In this document: piece by piece, positions 1 to 6,664 of the stretch
Layout: every line of letters starts with the position of its first letter
Position numbering within the stretch: position 1 is the first letter of the stretch
Assembly (NCBI GenBank): GCA_022360105.1
Contig: JAKSDL010000904.1
Coordinates: 1-11,431 of the forward strand
Origin: Pseudomonadota bacterium
Lineage (GTDB): Bacteria; SAR324; XYD2-FULL-50-16; JAHJRI01
Direction of reading: 5' to 3'
Length of the DNA: 11,431 bases
Made by a program: the position numbers and the translations under genes
Notes under the pieces: model-generated
What the model was told of the DNA's origin: nothing
Databases searched by the model: none
What the model saw: only the letters and a program-made list of their open reading frames with translations

Positions 1-1127
1 GCCGTTTCGGAAAGCATTCTTTCTTTTATTTCTTTTTGTAAGCGTTTATTAAAAATGTACAAGATCACAGCGACAAATCCGACTGCCACCAATATCAGGA
101 ACATTATCCTGGCAAGCCACTTCAACCGGCGTGATTCTTTTGAGGAAACCGGCTGATAGATAAAACCTTCCATGTTATAATCCTTTGGGATCATATCAAA
201 TTGCATGAAGACATTGGCGATAGATGCCCACCGGCCCTTATTCATATGTCCAATTTCAACAAGGTCGGGAACGATCAGTTTTTTGATCGATTCTGCTTCG
301 TAGCGCATGTGCTCAAGGCTTTTGCTGGAGTTGTATTTGGTTCTGATGATATGGATTAATTCTTCAGGATGTTGCAGGGCATAGTGCCATCCTTTGATAC
401 TTGCAGCTTTAAACGCTTCAACCCGGTTGGGATTGTCGTTGATTTCCTTTTCAGACGTAAAGAAACAATCGCCATAAAAATCGATCCCATAACTGGCTGG
501 TTTGATGACGGAATACGGCCTGTTTTCAAGCATCAGAAAATAGGGTTCGTTTGTGATGTAGGCACTGATGGCATCTAATTTAGAGTCAAAATAGTCGCTG
601 TATGTAATCGGATAGTCCAAAATATTAATTTGGTTTAATGACACGCCTTCATTGCGGAACATGGCGTGCAATTCAATGTCCCTGGGGTGCAGGCTCATCT
701 TGACCGTCCGGTTTACCAGGTCTTGAGGATTCGTTATCTCACCAACTCTTGAAGTGAGCAAAACAAGAGGTGAGTGTTGAAGAATTGCCGCCAGTACAAC
801 CAAAGGTTTGCCGTTGAGACGGTGCAGCAATATCTCACTGTTGGTCACCCCGTATTGTGCACGGTTCTCGATGACTTCCTCAACAGTATCAATGTTTAAC
901 CCCCCCTCCTTGATCTCCACATTGAGTCCTGCCTCTTTGTAGAATCCCATTTCTTTTGCCGCATAGTAACCGGCAAATTGGAATTGGTGCTTCCACCTTA
1001 ACTGTAATACGATTGTGTCAGAATTGAATGAAGGTGATTGAGCGACTTCCACAGCGCTGACTTCAATGAAGCTGTTGGATAACAAACCAATCAAAACTAG
1101 TATTTGAAACAACTTTTTTAGATACAT
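1..1127 (-). CDS. Membrane-bound sensor with periplasmic NMT1/THI5-like domain (partial, C-terminus beyond window)
   Basis: The minus frame is open from an ATG at 1127 to the left edge: 375 complete codons, with the C-terminus outside. Residues 1-25 are a Sec signal peptide (Lys-Lys, hydrophobic core, likely cleavage after VSA). Residues about 38-320 resemble the NMT1/THI5-like periplasmic binding fold, with the characteristic stretch KHQFQFAGYYAAKEMGFY at 46-63. A membrane helix follows at about 337-359 (WLARIMFLILVAVGFVAVIL), then a basic start of a cytoplasmic linker (NKRLQKEIKER) before the edge. In this family, a binding domain tethered by one C-terminal helix usually feeds a PAS/histidine kinase or diguanylate cyclase output; that output is inferred, not seen. 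A free ABC-transporter binding protein is unlikely because the chain crosses the membrane and continues. Ligand unknown. No strong ribosome-binding site precedes the ATG. Confidence 0.85.
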   Translation of the reverse strand, partial: MYLKKLFQILVLIGLLSNSFIEVSAVEVAQSPSFNSDTIVLQLRWKHQFQFAGYYAAKEMGFYKEAGLNVEIKEGGLNIDTVEEVIENRAQYGVTNSEILLHRLNGKPLVVLAAILQHSPLVLLTSRVGEITNPQDLVNRTVKMSLHPRDIELHAMFRNEGVSLNQINILDYPITYSDYFDSKLDAISAYITNEPYFLMLENRPYSVIKPASYGIDFYGDCFFTSEKEINDNPNRVEAFKAASIKGWHYALQHPEELIHIIRTKYNSSKSLEHMRYEAESIKKLIVPDLVEIGHMNKGRWASIANVFMQFDMIPKDYNMEGFIYQPVSSKESRRLKWLARIMFLILVAVGFVAVILYIFNKRLQKEIKERMLSET

Positions 1128-1659
1128 TTTAGGGTTTAGTTTTGACCTGCTTGATTCGCAAGCAAGTGATTTTATTCCGGCTTTGATTGCATTATCAGTT
1201 ATCAGTTTGTGGAACAATTATTCAAGTTTGGAAGAGAATAAGGAAAACGGTTTATTAACACCCTGAAATGTATGTTTTTTAGACACAGTGGCATCTTCAT
1301 ATCACTGTCGAAGTTGATTGAAATCCAGTTCATGGAATTCAAGACGATAAAATATGAAACAGGATTGTCCCAGGAGTGTTTCAGAATTCAGAAAAGTCCA
1401 CAAACGAGTGATAAAATTTATCGAGTCGCCTGTCATTAAGTCAAGAGAAGAAGCAAAGTTCAAAAAATTGACAAAACACTAAATTCACTCTTAATAATGG
1501 AGGAGCAAATCAGATCCAATGGGGCAGTGCAAATTCTGTTAGCAGACATTCATTTTAGAAATTGTCTGCAGTCTGTCATTTGTGGACATACCAAAAAGGA
1601 AGGTTGGTATGGTCACAGTTCATCTTTTTCAATCATGCAGAAATCAAAAAGGGAGAGCC
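1128..1659. other. Divergent intergenic region
   Basis: This 532-base stretch separates two divergently transcribed genes. I see no convincing gene: the short plus-strand frame from 1497 overlaps the next gene's start in another frame and has no coding character. It holds a sigma70-like promoter near 1468-1497 and a 7-bp inverted repeat (GCAGACA at 1542-1548, TGTCTGC at 1563-1569) that would lie in the leader of the gene starting at 1660. A promoter for the minus-strand sensor should also lie here, but I could not identify one with confidence. Confidence 0.6.
1468..1497 (+). promoter_or_regulatory. Putative sigma70 promoter for the YhhN-family gene
   Basis: A perfect -35 box TTGACA (1468-1473) is followed after 17-18 bases by TTAATA/TAATAA (1491-1497), a reasonable -10 box. 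It points toward the gene at 1660. Transcription would start near 1503, giving a leader of roughly 155 bases that contains the 1542-1569 inverted repeat. Confidence 0.5.
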
Positions 1660-2328
1660 ATGGCTGTTATTCCTGTATTAGTAGGGGGGGTAATCCTTTC
1701 CGTCGCATTCCTTATCAAAGCGGAATTTCTTGAGCAAAGGAAGCAGGTCTATTTCTTCAAACCTATATCCACATCACTTATTATCGTCGTGATCATTTTG
1801 TCTTATTTTACAAATAGTCTCGACTATACCTATAAAACGATTATTCTTTTAGGGATGATCTTGAGTCTGGGCGGGGATATCGCTTTGATGTTTGATTCAG
1901 CCAAAGCATTTTTAGTAGGACTGGTGCTGTTTTTACTGGGGCATGTCGCTTATACTTTTGCGATCCTTGACTTTGGAGGATATGTGTTGTTTGGCGCCAT
2001 GGAAACTTCAATCGTGGTTTTGATCAGTCTGGGCATTTTTATTCTGATTTACCCCGGCTTGGGAAGTATGAAGGTTCCAACCTTTTTCTATATACTGATA
2101 ATTACCCTCATGGTGAATTGTGCCTTGCTGACTTTCTCAGTGGAAGCATTTAACCCAACCCAAGCGGGATATCTGGCTGTTGGAGCCTTATTGTTTTATG
2201 TATCCGATGTGATGCTGGCAATCAATAAATTCAGATTCCCATTTAAACTAAACAGAATCAGTCTGGCGTTTTATTTCTCCGGACAGCTGTTAATCGCATT
2301 AAGCACGCACTATACGTCTGCAGTTTAA
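1660..2328 (+). CDS. YhhN/TMEM86-family integral membrane protein (probable lysoplasmalogenase)
   Basis: Encodes 222 aa, almost entirely hydrophobic, with about eight predicted membrane helices, matching the YhhN family's usual size. Family landmarks are in order: FKP (residues 33-35), LGGD (70-73), LLGHVAYTF (92-100), LFYVSDVMLA (178-187) and YFSGQ (205-209). Asp73 and Asp183 are the likely membrane-embedded acidic pair of the active site. Characterised relatives (TMEM86 proteins, bacterial YhhN-type enzymes) hydrolyse the vinyl-ether bond of lysoplasmalogens; anaerobic bacteria commonly make plasmalogens, so this role is plausible but inferred. The start at 1660 is chosen because GGGAGAG lies just upstream and the product begins directly with the first helix. 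An in-frame ATG at 1582 would add 26 polar residues without a good ribosome-binding site. No partner gene is adjacent. Confidence 0.85.
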   Translation: MAVIPVLVGGVILSVAFLIKAEFLEQRKQVYFFKPISTSLIIVVIILSYFTNSLDYTYKTIILLGMILSLGGDIALMFDSAKAFLVGLVLFLLGHVAYTFAILDFGGYVLFGAMETSIVVLISLGIFILIYPGLGSMKVPTFFYILIITLMVNCALLTFSVEAFNPTQAGYLAVGALLFYVSDVMLAINKFRFPFKLNRISLAFYFSGQLLIALSTHYTSAV

Positions 2329-2792
2329 CTACGTTGAAGGGAAAGCCATAAAGCAAATCAGCTTGTCCCTGTTCTCACAGATGTTCTTTAGTCTTTGGCA
2401 TCTGACCTCCAGCGGTTAACACCGCTGGCTTCTGCTGTTTATCCTTTCGGGATCTTGCTCACGGTGATAAATCCTTCACGATTCTCAATTGATGTCAGTT
2501 CCCAATACAGCCCTGGTATATTGAATCAGGTCGATGGCAAACTTCCCGTGAGCGAAAGGTATTTGCTTTTGTCATTGGGGGGCCCGAAATTCTTTGATGA
2601 AATCGATTAAAAAGGCAGGATTTTTGAAGAAAACAGACAGTTTAATGTTAGCTTACGAGTCTGGTTTTAGTATTTATTGAAAGTTTGCCGGGATTGGTTC
2701 TCATTGGTGACAAACCAAAGCTGATCGTTTGATGACTTGGGAAGTAAGCAGGATCATTACTAATAAACAGTTTCAAATAGCAGGAGATAGTC
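2329..2792. other. Intergenic region containing a repeat copy
   Basis: Between the YhhN-type gene and the cysteine synthase. It contains repeat copy 1 (2393-2458). A 71-codon plus frame beginning at a TTG at 2395 runs through the repeat, but it looks like a by-product of the element rather than a gene. The rest shows no clear gene or terminator. The ribosome-binding site AGGAGA of the next gene is near 2781-2786. Confidence 0.55.
2393..2458 (+). repeat. Dispersed two-hairpin repeat, copy 1
   Basis: Copy 1 of an element also found at 9602-9667 in the same orientation. The first hairpin is perfect: CCAGCGGT (2409-2416), loop TAAC, ACCGCTGG (2421-2428). The second is ATCC (2441-2444), loop TTTCG, GGAT (2450-2453). 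Over the 45-base core starting at GGTTAACACC, the two copies agree at 38 positions. Intergenic location and paired hairpins resemble REP/BIME-type elements; the family name is not known to me. Confidence 0.7.
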
Positions 2793-3818
2793 ATGGATTC
2801 CCTAAAGGTTAACCACATAACAGGCTTGATAGGCAATACGCCGGTTGTCAGAATTAACTCCCTGAGCCGGCTCACGGGATGTGAAATTTTGGGAAAGTGT
2901 GAAAACATGAATCCCGGGGGGTCGATTAAAGATCGAGCTGCATTGCAGATGATAACTGACGCCATGGAATCAGGAAAACTAAAGCCCGGCATGACCATTG
3001 TTGAGGGAACGGCAGGAAATACGGGAATTGGGTTAGCCCTTGTCGGCAGATCCTTAGGGTATGATGTACTGGTTGTTATGCCTAAGGGACAAGCTTTTGA
3101 AAAGGAAAGACTTGTGACCCTGTACGGTGCAGAATTAAAACTGGTAGACCCCTGCCCTTTTTCCAACCCAAATCATTTTTATCATACAGCAAGACAGATC
3201 GCTGAAAATGAACCGGATAAATACTGGTGGGCAAATCAATTTGAGAATCTAAGTAATTTTCGAGCCCATTACAGTCATACAGGTCCTGAAATCTACAATC
3301 AAACCGGTGGTTATTTAGATTTTTTTGTATCCGTTTCAGGCACAGGCGGGACGATAGCAGGAGTGTCCAACTATCTGAAAGAGAAGATTTCCGGGATCAA
3401 GATACTTTTGGCTGATCCTGAGGGTTCCGGCTCCTGCTCTTATGTACATACCGGAAAATTTGAAAATGAAGGATCGTCTATTACCGAAGGTATTGGGATC
3501 ATGAGGCTGGTTGAGAACTTCAAACAAGCAAAAATTGACAATGCCTTTACCCTACCTGACCAGGATATTGTTACCGTTGCCAATTATGTTAAAAGCAATG
3601 ATAACATAGTGGTAGGCAGCAGTTCGGCATTGAATCTGGCGGGGGCATTAAAAACAGCTGTGGATGCAGGACCGGGAAAAAGAATATTGACTATGATTTG
3701 CGATAGCGGGGAGCGGGCATACTCCAAGCTTTATAATCCGGAATTTCTGCAATCAAAAGAGTTGGACCCGGAAAGCCTGGATATTGAAACCCTGGTTGAA
3801 AAATATCACCAAGGATAA
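2793..3818 (+). CDS. PLP-dependent cysteine synthase family protein
   Basis: Encodes 341 aa, fold type II PLP enzyme of the O-acetylserine sulfhydrylase/cystathionine beta-synthase group. Visible landmarks: N-terminal GLIGNTPVVR (11-20); PLP lysine K46 in NPGGSIKDR (40-48); substrate loop EGTAGNTG (71-78); phosphate-binding GTGGT (183-187); EGIG (232-235); Ser305 in CDSGER, which contacts the pyridine nitrogen. The expected reaction is O-acetylserine plus sulfide to cysteine, in the cytoplasm. The loop reads EGTAGNTG rather than the EPTSGNTG of classic CysK; I recall this variant from a subgroup with fungal mitochondrial and rhizobial members, so substrate preference (O-acetyl- or O-phosphoserine, or another nucleophile) is open. 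A good ribosome-binding site (AGGAG) sits about 7 bases before the ATG. No serine acetyltransferase gene (cysE) is adjacent, and no symbol is assigned. Confidence 0.9.
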   Translation: MDSLKVNHITGLIGNTPVVRINSLSRLTGCEILGKCENMNPGGSIKDRAALQMITDAMESGKLKPGMTIVEGTAGNTGIGLALVGRSLGYDVLVVMPKGQAFEKERLVTLYGAELKLVDPCPFSNPNHFYHTARQIAENEPDKYWWANQFENLSNFRAHYSHTGPEIYNQTGGYLDFFVSVSGTGGTIAGVSNYLKEKISGIKILLADPEGSGSCSYVHTGKFENEGSSITEGIGIMRLVENFKQAKIDNAFTLPDQDIVTVANYVKSNDNIVVGSSSALNLAGALKTAVDAGPGKRILTMICDSGERAYSKLYNPEFLQSKELDPESLDIETLVEKYHQG

Positions 3819-3824
3819 TCAAAT

Positions 3825-3839
3825 GCTGCTCTAAGCAGC
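3825..3839 (+). terminator. Short hairpin just after the cysteine synthase stop
   Basis: GCTGCT, loop CTA, AGCAGC forms a perfect 6-bp stem starting 7 bases after the UAA. No U-tract follows, so it is weak as an intrinsic terminator; it may instead protect the mRNA 3' end. Confidence 0.3.
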
Positions 3840-4034
3840 GCTAATTCATCAATCACCAGAGTTTAAGATAGCTTCTACAGTATCGGGTTCTGTCCCCTGG
3901 TGAGGGACCGGGTGCCTTTCATTTTCTCAACAGATTTCAGTCGATCCGGTTTTACAATAATAAACTCAAGTTTTGCCCCCTGGTTTTATTCTATCAGTGG
4001 CTCTGCAGTTCACTGAGGAAGATGACTTTTACAT

Positions 4035-4070
4035 AAAAGCTATTCGCTACTGGTAGTTAGCTTTTAGCTT
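4035..4070 (+). terminator. Putative intrinsic terminator downstream of cysteine synthase
   Basis: AAAAGCTA (4035-4042) pairs perfectly with TAGCTTTT (4058-4065), and an inner CTA/TAG pair may form in the loop. The stem is followed by AGCTTTTTC. The arrangement suits termination on the plus strand, although it lies about 220 bases after the cysteine synthase stop and the stem is AT-rich. Confidence 0.35.
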
Positions 4071-4238
4071 TTTCAGGGATTGTGACAATTTTGTGGGATC
4101 AAAGCTTCGATTTTGTCATTCAAAAGCAGGTTTCCCAATAATTTTCAAACGCCGAAATTAACTAAATTACTGTTATAAAACAGGTAAAAGAAATCGGAGC
4201 AGTTTGGCTCACAATTTGAAGATTAGGGAAACAATCTT

Positions 4239-4417
4239 ATGAAAGGTTTAAGTTTTCAGTTTAACTTCCCATCAATCCGTAAAAAGCAACTCTTGATGAC
4301 AGCGTTGTCAGAATTGATGGGAATTTATGTTTCAATATCGATTTCTTCCCCAACGATGTTGAAACAGCAACCACCGTGGAGAACCAGGCGGTGGATTTTG
4401 AAGTAACAAGCATTTAA
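4239..4417 (+). pseudogene. Possible frameshifted remnant of a small gene
   Basis: An ATG at 4239 with AGGGA upstream opens a 55-codon frame ending at 4406. An overlapping frame, open from 4283 to the TAA at 4415-4417, gives a more protein-like 44-residue tail (segments such as NIDFFPNDVETATTVENQAV). Joining the two near 4320 by one frameshift gives a single chain of about 59 aa. A strong hairpin begins 13 bases after that TAA, as expected at a gene end. I recognise no family, and the 4266-4323 inverted repeat lies inside it. It could be a decayed gene tail or noncoding. Confidence 0.2.
4266..4323. repeat. 11-bp perfect inverted repeat with inner hairpin
   Basis: TTCCCATCAAT (4266-4276) is matched exactly in reverse complement by ATTGATGGGAA (4313-4323). 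Inside, TGACA (4297-4301) and TGTCA (4306-4310) form a second stem around GCGT. The nested arrangement suggests a folded RNA or a protein-binding site; function unknown. Confidence 0.5.
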
Positions 4418-4430
4418 CTCCTTCCCGTTT

Positions 4431-4468
4431 AATTCCTGCCCCGGAAGTCAGGCACCGGGTCAGGAATT
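4431..4468. terminator. Strong 14-bp hairpin (13 of 14 pairs)
   Basis: AATTCCTGCCCCGG (4431-4444) pairs with CCGGGTCAGGAATT (4455-4468) with a single mismatch, around a 10-base loop. Neither side carries a U-tract, so Rho-independent termination is doubtful. It could end transcription of whatever preceded it at 4239-4417, or be a copy of an intergenic repeat. Confidence 0.4.
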
Positions 4469-4794
4469 ACGGTAAATCCTCTCCTAGTCTCTCACTACAT
4501 TTATTTCAAAGCTCTTTTTTAGAGATACAACATCTGTTTGCTGAATCGAAGATTTTTCGAGAATAGTTGTCTCAGCCCATAAGACCCACAAAAACGGGAA
4601 TTGACAGCACTTTTCTGTTTTGGCAGCCTCTGATGACAGATTGTTTCAAAACAGTAATTGTGCCTGCAAAGCAAACCAGCTGTTGATTTGATCTCTTTTC
4701 CTTTGTGCTACCCGAGTTGTAGCACTCTTAAAGATTATTGCCTGATTATTGCTACTAGGATACAGCAGGCCACAAATCGGCTTCAAGTCACTAA

Positions 4795-4859
4795 AATTTC
4801 CGTATTCCGCATCTTTCCTGGAATTCGGAAATTGATTCCTGCGGTATGACAGGAATTAA
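4795..4859. repeat. Tandem hairpin pair upstream of the antiporter gene
   Basis: Hairpin A: AATTTCCG (4795-4802) with CGGAAATT (4826-4833), a T-T mismatch, then ATTCC (4804-4808) with GGAAT (4820-4824) around an 11-base loop. Hairpin B: TTGATTCCTG (4832-4841) with CAGGAATTAA (4850-4859), one G-T wobble, 8-base loop. They abut, sharing two bases, and end 29 bases before the antiporter ATG. This could be a REP-like element or a leader structure controlling the antiporter. Confidence 0.5.
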
Positions 4860-4888
4860 GCATTACGGTCACCAATCGAAAAAAGGCT

Positions 4889-6637
4889 ATGGATTTAATT
4901 GCGCTGCAATCAATTACGATTGCAATGGTTATTGGGGTATCTTCTTACATTCTGTCCAGAAAACTCAGAATTCCGGCCATTCTGTTTTATCTCTTTTTTG
5001 GTCTTGTTGTCGGAAACATCGGACTACAATGGATAAAACCGGATTCTTTAGGGGGCGGCCTTCATATATTGTTGGAGATTGTGGTTGCCATAATTTTGTT
5101 TGAAGGGGGATTATCACTCTCTTCACACAGTTTTAAAGCGGAGTCTTCGGCAATTCGCAGAATTCTAATAGTGACTCTTCCGTTGACGGGCATTGGCGCT
5201 GCGTTGCTGGCACATTATACACTGGAGTTACCCTGGAACATTGCGATATTTTTTGGAGCCTTGATTGTGGTAACCGGTCCCACTGTTATTGGCTCAATTT
5301 TGAAAAGTGTATATTTAACCCGGCGATTAGAGACGTTGCTTAATTGGGAATCGATCTGGGGAGACGTTATTGGAGTTCTCTTAAGTGCTGTTGCGCTGGA
5401 AATGGTTGATTTGAATTTGTCCGATTCCTTTGTAAATGTATCGTTGATATTTTTGTTGAGAATTATTGGTGGAATAGTTATCGGTATTGCTTGCGGTTTT
5501 TTACTCACCTATGTTTTGGAATGGACGGCAAAACTACAGGATTCCACTTTGCTTGGTATTGCCAGTGTAACAGGGGCGATCGCCACATTCACCGTTGCCA
5601 ATGCAATGCTCCATTCTTCAGGACCGTTGGCTGCAGCAATAGCAGGTTTTTATCTTTCAAATACCCGCAAAGCGTTTCTGCCGGAGGTCCGTCATTTTAA
5701 AGAACAGGTTTCCAGCCTTTTTATCAGCAGCACCTTTGTGCTGTTATCTGCTTATGTGAATCCGCTTCCTTTAATGGACAAGTGGTGGGCGATGTTGTTT
5801 GTAGCCGCTGTTTTGGGTGCCCTGGTCAGACCGCTCTCAATATTGATTGCCTTTGTTAAAACCAATGTCACTATTCGTGAACAGATATTTATTGGTATAA
5901 TCGGACCCCGTGGAATTGTTGCTGTAGCCACCGCTTCTTATGCCACCCTGGTGGTGTCAGGGTATGATTATGAGATGTCAGTCGTTCTAAACCTCACCTT
6001 TGCCATTATCTTTTTTTCAGGCGTGTTGGCGACTGTGGCCTGCAGACCCTTGGCCAGCGCACTGGATGTGCGGATACCGGCTTCCAGAACCGGTCTATTG
6101 CTCGTTGGTATTAATCCCTTCAGTTCGGCATTGGCAGAACAGGCAAGTCAATTTGTTCCGGTATCCTTTTTGGAAACGGATCGAACAAAATGTCTGCTGG
6201 CCGACCATCTGGGCCTGGAAACTATTTGTACCGATTTGCTTGATGCTGAATTGTATGAAGAGGCTCTTGAAGACGGGTTTGCACGACTGCTGGCTACCAC
6301 CAGGAATGATGCTTTAAATGAATTGATTGCCAGTAAAGCATCCGTTTATCTGGACTCTCAGAACGTATTTCAGGTTCCCTCCAACTCGGATGAAGAAACC
6401 ATTCGCATGGTTGCGGGATCATCCCATAATGTTGCTTTTGATGAGGATTTTTCTATTATCGAAGCAGAAGAAGCGATCAAATCAAAAAAGGCGTGCATAA
6501 AAATCCTGGAACATGAGGATATCGGGAAGAGCAATGCCATTCCTCTTATTGAAATCGTTGATGAAGGAAAAGGATTAAGGATTATTTCACCTGAGGATCA
6601 GTTGAAAAACAAGGCGATGTGCCTCGTTAATGTCTAG
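4889..6637 (+). CDS. CPA1-family cation/proton antiporter with C-terminal TrkA-N-like domain
   Basis: Encodes 582 aa. Residues 1 to about 390 are a membrane domain of roughly 12 helices typical of monovalent cation:proton antiporters: FEGG (71-74), TGPTVIGSIL (129-138), ESIWGDVIGVL (154-164) and GPRGIVAVATASYA (339-352). Glu154 and Asp159 are the expected ion-site carboxylates; Asp159 is preceded by Gly where many CPA1 members have Asn. Residues about 400-490 (TGLLLVGINPFSSALAEQAS onward, then DLLDAELYEEAL and LLATTRNDALNELI) resemble an RCK/TrkA-N nucleotide-binding domain with a degenerate glycine motif, followed by a further cytosolic tail to 582. The likely role is exchange of Na+ or K+ for H+ across the inner membrane, gated by the cytosolic domain; ion specificity cannot be read. 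The ATG has only a weak, close AAGG. The gene converges on the HD-GYP gene with 27 bases between stops and no obvious terminator. Confidence 0.88.
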   Translation: MDLIALQSITIAMVIGVSSYILSRKLRIPAILFYLFFGLVVGNIGLQWIKPDSLGGGLHILLEIVVAIILFEGGLSLSSHSFKAESSAIRRILIVTLPLTGIGAALLAHYTLELPWNIAIFFGALIVVTGPTVIGSILKSVYLTRRLETLLNWESIWGDVIGVLLSAVALEMVDLNLSDSFVNVSLIFLLRIIGGIVIGIACGFLLTYVLEWTAKLQDSTLLGIASVTGAIATFTVANAMLHSSGPLAAAIAGFYLSNTRKAFLPEVRHFKEQVSSLFISSTFVLLSAYVNPLPLMDKWWAMLFVAAVLGALVRPLSILIAFVKTNVTIREQIFIGIIGPRGIVAVATASYATLVVSGYDYEMSVVLNLTFAIIFFSGVLATVACRPLASALDVRIPASRTGLLLVGINPFSSALAEQASQFVPVSFLETDRTKCLLADHLGLETICTDLLDAELYEEALEDGFARLLATTRNDALNELIASKASVYLDSQNVFQVPSNSDEETIRMVAGSSHNVAFDEDFSIIEAEEAIKSKKACIKILEHEDIGKSNAIPLIEIVDEGKGLRIISPEDQLKNKAMCLVNV

Positions 6638-6664
6638 TGCTTGCCCGAGGAATTCCAGAGCTTG

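Larger units (their letters stand above)
3819..4888. other. Long intergenic region rich in inverted repeats
   Basis: About 1.07 kb between cysteine synthase and antiporter genes, without a convincing intact gene. Perfect or near-perfect inverted repeats occur at 3825-3839, 4035-4065, 4266-4323, 4431-4468, 4615-4654 (CTGTTTT/AAAACAG), 4705-4725 (GTGCTAC/GTAGCAC) and 4795-4859. A possible frameshifted gene remnant lies at 4239-4417. The 7-bp examples could be chance; those at 4266-4323, 4431-4468 and 4795-4859 are too long for that to be likely. The region could be eroded gene space, mobile repeat debris or a structured leader for the antiporter gene. Confidence 0.5.

Noticed and set aside
1497..1733. 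78-codon plus frame before and across the YhhN-type gene start
   Set aside because: Overlaps the start of a clear membrane-protein gene in another frame and lacks domain features, although it has GGAG-like bases nearby.
2395..2610. 71-codon plus frame from a TTG, running through repeat copy 1
   Set aside because: The start falls inside a dispersed repeat, no ribosome-binding site is seen and the product resembles no protein; it is better explained by the repeat.
2648..3166. 172-codon minus-strand frame
   Set aside because: Antisense to the well-supported cysteine synthase gene; composition is that of a complementary-strand shadow.
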